Below are positions 28,712 through 64,000 of a stretch of DNA of 64,000 nucleotides, piece by piece. The stretch lies in the NCBI GenBank assembly GCA_029237695.1, contig CM055272.1:32560791-32624790 (forward strand), read 5' to 3'. Numbering within the stretch: position 1 is the stretch's first letter; each line of letters opens with the position of its first letter. The translations under genes were made by a program, and so were the position numbers. Below the pieces are notes generated by a model that saw only the letters and a list, made by a program, of their open reading frames with translations, had not been told where the DNA came from and made no database searches. Source of the stretch: Conchocele bisecta (Eukaryota > Mollusca > Bivalvia > Lucinida > Thyasiridae).

Positions 28712-29345
28712 CATTCATCCAGTGCACGGAAGGCTGTTCCACTGCACAACTGTCCATGAAAAGTACAAGTAATGGTAATAGCTGGAATGTGTATGTATTT
28801 GTATGTAGGTCAATGGGTGCATGTGCCTGGTTATTCTCGTGGGATGCCTGAGGTACAATGGGAGTGGAATAGCGACTATGTTATAATTATTGACAATTTT
28901 GTAGAAGATTATCAGACGCGCATCTGCACCCTATTCTCTAACGTCCGCCAACCAAGTATGTTTACCATGGTGGTTACGCTATCATATGGGGCATAGTTAT
29001 TTGATACCCAGCGGGCCGCCCTTCATTGTACTTGCTTGACTTTGCGGATGTTTGTCTGGGTATGGGGACTCCAGACAGTCGAGGCATATTCCGCAAGGGG
29101 TCTGACCATGGTTACCGGTATATGGTTTTATACGCAGTTTCCCGAATTCCTTGATGTTTTGTCTTTAATATTTCGTCTCGGGGGGGGGGGGGGGGGGGGG
29201 GGAACCCGAGTGTGCTGTTGCTTTTATTGCAAATTCTGGTTGTTCCATGTAAGGTCTGAGCTAATATCGACACCCAGGTACTTGGCTTGATCCACTGACT
29301 CCAGCACCTCATTATGCAATCTGTTTTTCTCATATTTGTACTTGA
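28712..29345 (-). pseudogene. LINE (non-LTR retrotransposon) reverse-transcriptase C-terminal fragment
   Basis: Reading the - strand from 29345: VLESVDQAKYLGVDISSDLT, then after a poly-C tract RETAYKTI, then VTMVRPLAEYASTVWSPHTQ, AARWVSNNYAPYDSVTTM, LGWRTLE, ARLIIFYKIVNN and finally VVQWNSLP. These are the thumb and C-terminal motifs of jockey/CR1-like LINE ORF2 proteins (YLGV, LVRP-LEYAS-VW, VQRRAARF, RLxxFYKI and WNSLP). Several frameshifts and stops are present and the upstream catalytic domain is missing. Confidence 0.88.
29180..29202 (+). repeat. G23 homopolymer
   Basis: Twenty-three consecutive G on the + strand, lying in the LINE fragment where the family has a short Gly/Arg stretch. 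Length may be affected by sequencing. Confidence 0.8.
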
Positions 29346-29423
29346 ACCATGCATTCTCATATGCAGAATATACAGTGGACTAAAGAAGAATAGATGTAAT
29401 AAACTACCGGTATATGCTGTCAT

Positions 29424-29514
29424 ACATATCGATGGTCTAGTAACATAAGGTGGTAACTGCTATGCTTTAGCATAGCAGTTACGACCTTATGTTACTAGAC
29501 CATCGATATGTTTA
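29424..29514. repeat. Near-perfect 40 bp-arm hairpin
   Basis: ATCGATGGTCTAGTAACATA faces TATGTTACTAGACCATCGAT, with the TAACTGCTATGC / GCATAGCAGTTA inner stem. A related GTCTAGTAGCATAAGGTCGT occurs at 42634. Confidence 0.85.
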
Positions 29515-29554
29515 AAATAAACTGTTAAATAAATAATGTTTCTATTTTATTTTC

Positions 29555-30002
29555 ATGCCCCATCATGATTCTCATGTGATGCCAAAACATAGGTTTGTTA
29601 ACAAATCTATTAACAATGTAAAACAGCAGACAACAATCTCCAATAAACCCCATTCAATATATTGGTCATTTAGCGGTGAAATAATATTTTGTCATGAGCT
29701 GTTTATTTCCTAGTTTTCTCAATAAAAACATGTTTTCACAGCCCTTGAGCAATTTCTCCAAATATGTTAAAATGTACAATGCACAGAATTATATTCGCTT
29801 AACCCTATCCATAATGATTTTGTTGTCTGCTGTTTATTGTTTATTTTTCTCATCAAAATCATGATTTGACAGCACGTTTGAACCATTTTGAATTGAAATG
29901 ATTCTCACATACTGCCAAACCACGTTTGTACTGAGAGAAGAGACAAAATATGAATTTGCAGCAGACGACACTTTGTTTTCCTGAAATTCCAAGGGTTAAG
30001 GG
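29555..30002. mobile_element. Family B MITE fragments (two or three)
   Basis: Pieces at 29560-29650, 29690-29780 and 29803-30000. The last is most complete (TTAACCCTATCCATAATGAT...TTGTCTGCTG...CAGCAGACGACACTTTG...AAGGGTTAA). Confidence 0.65.
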
Positions 30003-30071
30003 TCAAACCCCATTCAAAATATCAATCATTTGCTTCTGATTTCTATATGTGGCACACAATTTCACTGTGCT

Positions 30072-30332
30072 ATATAGAGAATAGTAGGTTAGTGCCGTGA
30101 ATGGGAAAAAATATCTGGCAAGGCTTAGGAAACGGGATGGGCGAAGCTCTGCCGAGCACATCCCTTTTCCGAGCCGCGCCTACAAATGGCTTTAAAATGC
30201 CAAAAAAATAACCCCAGCCACCCCACATATTCATACGCAGTGATTAGGTCGTATTGACAGGATATCAAAAATGTTTCACGGCACCGTGTTTCACGGCACA
30301 TACGCACTGTGTTGACGGGATAAAATCATGTC
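30072..30332. mobile_element. Family K element
   Basis: GAGAATAGTAGGTTAGTGCC...AAAAATATCTGGCAAGGCTT...TTTCACGGCACATACGCACTGTGTTGACGGGATAAA. It is the counterpart (opposite orientation) of 56376-56640. Confidence 0.75.
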
Positions 30333-30582
30333 CTGGCTCATATAACCTGGAAACTAATTCGTGGTCACAATTCTTGCAACTATCATCCTCGCCTTGGGGA
30401 GTGGGCTGGGCCAAGGATTTTAAGTTCTCTATGTCTCTGGCATACAGCCGGGTACAGCCAACTGTTTTGGCGGTGGATGGGATATTAGCGGGCAACAAAT
30501 CTGCATGTGCTGTAGTTTTTATGGAAAGAATCGCTGATTCCAACTGCAGGAATTAGACGCAGATTTAATTCTGAGAGATGGT

Positions 30583-30842
30583 AATTAACCCTTAAAAGGC
30601 GGGAACGAAAATTGTCGTCTGCTGTTGTGTCATATTTTCTCTTTTTTTCTCAAGAAAAACATGGGTTGAGTTTGACAGCACTTTAGAATCATTTCCAATG
30701 GAAATGATTTAGTACAGTACTTTAGAATCATTTCCAATGGAAATGATTCTAAAGTGCTGTCAAGCCATGTTTTTCTTGAGAAAACTGGAAATAAATAAGC
30801 AGCAGACGACAAAATTTTATTCAGCATTGTAAGGGTTAAACT
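30583..30842. mobile_element. Family B MITE with duplicated core
   Basis: TTAACCCTTAAAAGGCGGGA left and TTGTAAGGGTTAA right. The CATTTCCAATGGAAATGATT core occurs twice in tandem. Confidence 0.8.
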
Positions 30843-30927
30843 ATCCATAATAGGGTGTGCGTATTTTCAGACACATCTGTTAGCCAGACAACTAATACAG
30901 TTTTGAAGTCTATGAAAAATGGCGGAA

Positions 30928-30998
30928 CCTCTCTAAACTGGACACTCTGTGATGTCCCCCAGAGTGTCCAGTTTAGATAGGGTTGACTGTAATTCAAG
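30928..30998. mobile_element. Family I hairpin
   Basis: GGAACCTCTCTAAACTGGAC faces GTCCAGTTTAGATAGGGTTG around CCCCCAGAGTG. Confidence 0.75.
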
Positions 30999-31135
30999 TG
31001 TACGAGTATTCCAAAAATAGATGCATTGCATTCACGAATATTAACTCATTCCTTTCATAATACACCTTTAAGGGTAAGAAATTTATTAAATATTTTATTT
31101 TCGTTATTTCTCAATGAAATTATAGCGGGCTAAGA

Positions 31136-31496
31136 CTAGGCGGGCACTGTTAATCTAAAATAAGGGGTGACCTCAAACAAATTGCAACAGAAACTAACAC
31201 AGTGGCGTTTGGTTGTACATGCATCAGAGTTGATCATATCCAAAATAGGCAAAAATCGGCCCAGGCGAAATACCTTAATTAACATAATTTCAAAATGGCG
31301 GCCATCGCCAGCTGTGGAATGCAATATATCGCAAACGGCTCGTCCTAGGACCCATACATGTATTACTAATACATAGGAAAGTGGTACCCAGGAATCCATA
31401 AATGTTACTCCAATCGACCTATGACGTCATTGTGACGTCATAACCCAGCTATGACGTCATAAATCATGTAGTTCGCCATCGTGGGCGATTTTTGTC
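31136..31496 (+). repeat. Left terminal inverted repeat with three CRE palindromes
   Basis: Matches the complement of 34985-35327 along its length, with scattered differences. TGACGTCA occurs at 31422, 31433 and 31452. A diverged extra copy of the inner part (GACCTATGATGTCATTATGA...TTATGACGTC) lies just inside at 31516-31580. Confidence 0.9.
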
Positions 31497-31630
31497 GCGC
31501 ATTTCGAGCACTCGGGAATCCGAAAATGATACTACCATTGACCTATGATGTCATTATGACACAATAACTAACTTATGACGTCGGGGACAGATTCAAGAAT
31601 TGTTTCATGGGGGAAACAGTTTAATCTCTA

Positions 31631-34600
31631 TCAATAGCCAATGTCCAACAAATATGTTTCTTCAATCTCCTCTTCGTCGAGAATCACTGGGCTTGGCGAG
31701 TTTTAGCAGGTCTCGCCATTGCAATGTCCACAAGCATTCGTACATTGCAGTCCAAAACGGCGACAAGAACACATTTAGGTAGCACATTACTCTTTGCACA
31801 TGCACCGAATTACTTTCAAAAGATGCTGAGGAACTGGTGCATCCATTTTCTTTGGGTGAAGAGCACCGTTTCGCACTTCCCAACCCCATTCGGTAGGATT
31901 CATGTCCTCTCCATCACCCATCCATTTCGGACTTGAAGAAATACTCGCAAGGAATGATACATTGCCGCGTCAGATGTTGGTGGCAATGTTTTCACATGTA
32001 GTACCTGTCACCACCTTCTCTTTAAACTTTCTCACTCTTAGTGCATTAAGATTTTCTCCTGTTTTTCCTCCGTACAGACAAACCACAGCTTTTTCACCGG
32101 CTTCAGTTATTTCACTAGTACATGGTAAGTCAGTGGCACAGAAGACTGCTGCTTGTTCCCTGAAGATCATACTGTCCATCTTCTTCAATCGTGTTGCTTT
32201 TCCTATACCAAAAAGTCGAGACGTGGTGTCACATCCAGCGATGGCGTGAATGAATGGCAAACTCGAACAGGTATCTTCACATAGAACCCCACAGACGTGA
32301 CCAATGTCCCACAAACTATGATTTGCGTTCTTCCTTTCGATTTTGAAGAACAACTGTCCAGGTGGTATTTTAAGGCGATTTGCGTGATGGCATAACATTA
32401 CAAGCAAGTCTGTGTCCTCACCAACAACACAGGTCTGACCGATGGCTGCTAATTGTACTCCAGTTTCTGCTATTATAAAGTCTGCATCACCTGTGGCCTG
32501 TTGTGTGCCTATTCCATTCGATGCAAAGTGTTGCTTCATCAGATTGGTGAAGTTACATTTGTTGATTTCATTACTAAGGAAGTTTTCCTTCTTGGTCTTC
32601 AGTAGTTTGTTTCCGGTAAAACCACTGACTTTTGCACCAACGAGCCATATTGTTCGTCGCTGATGGGTGCTGTCTTTCGTAGAAGGGCCCTGTATATAGC
32701 CGTCAAACACAACGACAGGACATGAGCTCTGCTTGACTAGATCTACGTATTTAGTACATATACTATCAAACGAGGTATCCTTTTTCCACTGAATTCTGTG
32801 CAATAAAGAACCACCATCGAACACTGAAAAATGTTTCAGAACCTTGAGTCTGATACCTTTGTCCGATAGCGTCAGCTAGTTGCGACTTTGTGGCTTCTCT
32901 AATCATTCCATATTTGTCAAATAAAGCAGTTGGGTGTGTTGATAGTTCATATTGCAAGAACTGCTGTAAGTCATTCTCATCTGTGTGTGCATTGCCAATG
33001 GCCAGCAACCGTTGGAACAGCATCTGAGGATCGATGTTGATTTTTTCTCCATCAATGTCAAGTTGCTTTGCCTGAGCCAACGCAACAGCAATATATATTT
33101 TAGAGAAGGAAAACTCGAATGAATTTGTACCGTACATCTTCTCTAAGATCTTCTCACCGACGTCTTTAGCTCTATGAGCAGATGGATCAGCGGTAATGCC
33201 ACTGGTGATACTCCGCAGGTCTGGTGTAGGCTCGAATGGGTTATTCTCACGTAGAAAATCTAAAACAATTGAGGAATCTTTGTTATCACGTTTTACTCTT
33301 GCAGAAGCTAACTCTTTATGTTGTTCACTGGTGGCGAAAGTCCGGTTAGTGAGTTCTTGCATCGATTCATTGAATGTCGCGCACACAGGTAACGACAACA
33401 GCCACTTATTTCGTTGTTTCCCATTCATAACACATCTACCATGCATAAGGCCTCCAGTAACGTTCATGGTTCGCATAAATGTCTGCTCGATGATAAGGTC
33501 CTTAGACAGTCTAGCCCAGAATATTTATGTTCGCCGTATCACGAACAGGCCAGAGTCGAACATATCATAAACTTTAGGGGTTTCACTTTCAGTTCATTCA
33601 GATCCTATAGGTATATTTTGACACTTTTCGCATAGTGGTTGTGGCCAGTAGCAGCAAAGTACGTATACGGCAGCATCTTACTAAGGCAGGCCTTGTACAA
33701 TGACCAGTTACCGGTGCTTTGCGAACGAAGAAAATCACGAAGTAAATCAACCATATCTATATATTGCAGCCACAATTCAACAGTAGGGTATTTGCGCACT
33801 TCGGCTTTGGTTTCAGATATGTTGACTAAGATTTGTGATATAGTCGGACCTTCCATTGCCGTTTCCACCGATATATCTTTGCTTATAACTTGATCAAACA
33901 AATCTAAGGCTCTTTTCAAGTCCAGACTGAGAACCGATTGCACGCTCTCACTTTCGTTGTCACCAACTGGGACTGGATATACCTCATGAAGGATGAGTCC
34001 GTTTAGCATAGAATCAATCATAAAATGCCCACGATAAGCACGGGAATATGATTTGCCGTTCAAGATGTACGTGACGGCATTTTCACCGTATATAAGTTCC
34101 AATACTTCTCGGAGCCGAGAACTAGTCATCAAGTTGCCAATACTGCACAGGAAACTCATCATAGTATGGAATCGGCCCAAGTCTAGTATGATTTGTTTCA
34201 AGTCACTATACTCTCTTGTTCATTAGCTACGATAGTTCTGGCTTTGAACCACAATGACTGGTCAAATGTAACTATCGGTGTGCACTTATGACGAATACAT
34301 TCATTGGCGATGAAGCATAGAGTTGAATATATACATGTCATGTCATGGATTGATATCCAACATGGGGAGGAATCTCACTGTAGACTTGCCGGGGTAAATA
34401 GTACCGGTACTACCAGACACATCTTGCATCACTCCTGACCAGCCAGGTGTACCTAGTTGCAAAGGTGCACTTATCTCCCATAGTAAATCTAGTTTGCTTA
34501 TAGTAAAAAAATAAGACTGTATACACTGGGAATGTCATAGTACGTAACTTGAATCACTCATTTGACAGTTCTCTCTCTGAGCCTGCATCTCTGTGGATCA

Positions 34601-34962
34601 GTGTATTGACTCTAATTGCTGGTGTAATATAGTTTCTATCATACCCATAGCCTGCAATGCTTTTTTTCCATCTAAGCTCCATGGATTTCTGTCAGCATTA
34701 TCGCAAACAAATTGCCGAAAATGACCAGTGCCGAGCATAACTGAAGCCACAGAAACATATTCAGAATTGATATCTGCAGTGGTAGGCGTTTGGGCGTTTG
34801 GGCGGCCGCACATGCTTCGAAGTTTAGCACCTCTGTGTAAGACGAACATATGCCATAATCGTGCAGTGTGTTGATTAAGTACTTTGAACCAAAGTGATGA
34901 TGCAGTTGAACTGCCAGTCCAAACTGTAAAGGAGTCATGCATTAGTGCCCGTGGTCTGGCAG
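31631..34962 (-). pseudogene. FEN1/XPG-like (PIN-fold) nuclease of a TIR element, lightly damaged
   Basis: Read from ~34962 down to a stop at 31631, about 1,100 codons, in pieces because of a few frameshifts (near 34940, 34220, 32790-32820 and 31975) and in-frame stops in the Cys-rich tail. Order of blocks: MTPLQFGLAVQLHHHFGSKY; DQSLWFKARTIVANE; LGRFHTMMSFLCSIGNLM; MRTMNVTGGLMHGR; then the nuclease core: VVFDGY (~32700), TGDAD (~32485), GEDTDLLV (~32412), AGCDTTSRLFGIGK (~32230). These four acidic motifs match in order FEN1's VFDG, EAEA, EDMD and GCD...GIG (helix-hairpin region). The tail has LPPTSDAAMYHSLRV, a WGWE block, and CSCRRFGLQCTNACGHCNGE, a likely zinc-binding Cys cluster (31705-31812). 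I know such proteins only as uncharacterised, multicopy proteins of molluscs and cnidarians. Function in transposition is inference. Confidence 0.85.
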
Positions 34963-34984
34963 CCTGACAACAGAAACTAACGCA

Positions 34985-35327
34985 GACAAAGATCGCCCCC
35001 GACGGCGAACTACATGATGTATGACGTCATAGCTGGGTTATGACGTCACAGTGACGTCATAGGTCGATGGGAGTATCATTTATGGATTCATGGGTACCAT
35101 TTTCCTATGTGTTAGTAATACATTTATGGGTGTTAGGATGAGCCGTTTGCGAGATTGCATTCCACAGCTGACGATGGCCGCCATTTTGAAATTATATGTT
35201 AATTAGGGTATTTCGACTGGGCCGATTTTTGCCTATTTTGGATATGATCGACCCTGATGCATGTCCGCCACTGCGTTAGTTTCTGTTGCAATTTGTTTGG
35301 GGTCAAAAGTTATCCCTGCCCGCCTAG
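34985..35327 (-). repeat. Right terminal inverted repeat with three CRE palindromes
   Basis: Inverse of 31136-31496. TGACGTCA is at 35022, 35041 and 35052, the same spacing as on the left. Confidence 0.9.
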
Positions 35328-35334
35328 ACGTAAA

Positions 35335-63282
<27,948 letters not shown>

Positions 63283-63289
63283 TAACTCC

Positions 63290-63505
63290 TAAATGCTGAA
63301 TTACATTTTGTCACCTGCTGTTTATTATGTACTTTTAATTTATTCTCATGTAAAACATGATTTGACAGCAGTTTAGAATAATTTCCTATGGAAATGATTC
63401 TAAAGTGCTGTTTATCCATGTTTTTCTTGAGAAAGAAGGCAAAATATAAACTATAAAAGTAACAGCAGACGACAATTTTAGTTCTCAGCATAGTAAGGGT
63501 TAAAC
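63290..63505. mobile_element. Family B MITE, 25 bp after the exon 2 donor
   Basis: TTAACTCCTAAATGCTGAAT left and CAGCATAGTAAGGGTTAA right. Hairpin core TTTCCTATGGAAATG. Confidence 0.82.
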
Positions 63506-63534
63506 CATGACATTGTACTTGTATTCCTTACCCA

Positions 63535-64000
63535 TGAATTTCAAGGCTGAATATAATTATATTATTTTTCGATGTAAATATTCCGTTCTAATTTTACCCC
63601 CAATGCGGCAGGTTAAATGCGGGATCGAACGTGTTGGCCTGGCCTTAAATGACCATTAGCTGTTGATAGGCCATTAATCACCAATAATTCAAATCAAATC
63701 CTCACCCATGTTACAGGCATATCATTGTAGTTTTACGGGAGTATATAGGAGTCGTTTCATTTTCGCTGTATATCTTCTAAACTGATGAATGGATTTTCCA
63801 ATAATTTGCCACAAATGTTTGCCATGATGAGTCTGAACAATATTCGGTTATCGTTGTTTCCTCTGTATATCTTCTAAACCGATGAATGGAGTTTCAATTG
63901 ATTTGCCACAAATGTTTGCCATGAGTAGATAGGTCACGTTCAATACCCACATGTCTACAGCCAAGGTCAATGTCATACATAAGGTAAAACCTGCGCTTGC
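63535..64000 (+). repeat. SINE-like tail and ~90-100 bp direct repeat
   Basis: GGCAGGTTAAATGCGGGATCGAAC...TGATAGGCCATTAATCACCAATAA is the SINE-like 3' part. From ~63765, two copies of GTATATCTTCTAAAC(T/C)GATGAATGG...TTTGCCACAAATGTTTGCCATGA follow. Confidence 0.6.

Larger units (their letters stand above)
31136..35327 (-). mobile_element. 4.2 kb TIR element carrying a FEN1/PIN-like nuclease gene
   Basis: A complete DNA-transposon-like structure. Long terminal inverted repeats (31136-31496 and 34985-35327) bound one large - strand gene relic (31631-34962). The outer ends read CTAGGCGGGCA and TGCCCGCCTAG. If the palindromic CTAG is the target-site duplication, the element proper starts GCGGGCA. 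No DDE, tyrosine recombinase, HUH or reverse-transcriptase motif was found; the encoded nuclease is of the FEN1/XPG type. It appears to sit in or beside a fragment of the family T palindrome (31045-31130). The element structure is seen directly; that its own protein moved it is inference. Confidence 0.85.

Noticed and set aside
34598..34942. 114-codon frame starting MHDSFTVWTG as a separate gene
   Set aside because: Its first part is a frame-shifted shadow of the FGLAVQLHHHFGSKY block, and its second part belongs to the same nuclease protein. It is one broken gene.

Overview
The window is eukaryotic nuclear DNA. Two intron-rich protein genes lie on the + strand in a dense mass of transposon debris: short palindromic (MITE-like) elements, tRNA-derived SINE-like units, a LINE fragment, a Tc1/mariner relic, satellite arrays and minisatellites. 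The gene families, the repeat style (TCCG-rich flanks, ~168 bp core satellites, TTAA-flanked palindromes) and the intron density point to a lophotrochozoan, most likely a bivalve mollusc. The species cannot be named from sequence alone.

Region 1-25.3 kb. Positions 1-1.85 kb are a degenerate tandem array. From 3291 to 25305 there are 14 consecutive coding exons (1608 bp, 535 codons plus stop, every splice phase compatible) of PYROXD2, a FAD-dependent oxidoreductase of the phytoene-desaturase-like group. The N-terminal exon(s) carrying the first GxGxxG lie to the left of the window. Introns hold MITEs, SINE-like units, a 168 bp satellite with a 336 bp higher-order period (21.3-23.8 kb), and tandem repeats that have swallowed two of the gene's own splice donors.

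Region 25.3-36.6 kb. This gene-poor stretch contains a mariner transposase relic, a LINE reverse-transcriptase tail and, at 31136-35327, a 4.2 kb element with ~350 bp terminal inverted repeats. Its single interior gene is lightly damaged. It encodes a large protein with a FEN1/XPG-like (PIN-fold) nuclease signature and a Cys-rich tail. A second, more divergent relic of the same broad family lies at 61028-62734. This is the best candidate in the window for a poorly described mobile system.

Region 36.6-64 kb. This is the 5' part of PI4K2 (type II phosphatidylinositol 4-kinase). A canonical first exon (36617-36976) and an apparent diverged alternative first exon (52657-52914) are both in phase with one shared exon 2 (63064-63264), which carries the ATP-binding lysine region and the CCPCC palmitoylation motif. 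The remaining exons lie to the right of the window. The ~26 kb intron is packed with nested MITEs, a 39 bp minisatellite and two related arrays.

Repeat families are given working letters (A-T) for cross-reference only. Their boundaries were read by eye and are approximate unless a target-site duplication is stated. No tRNA gene, rRNA gene or CRISPR array is supported.
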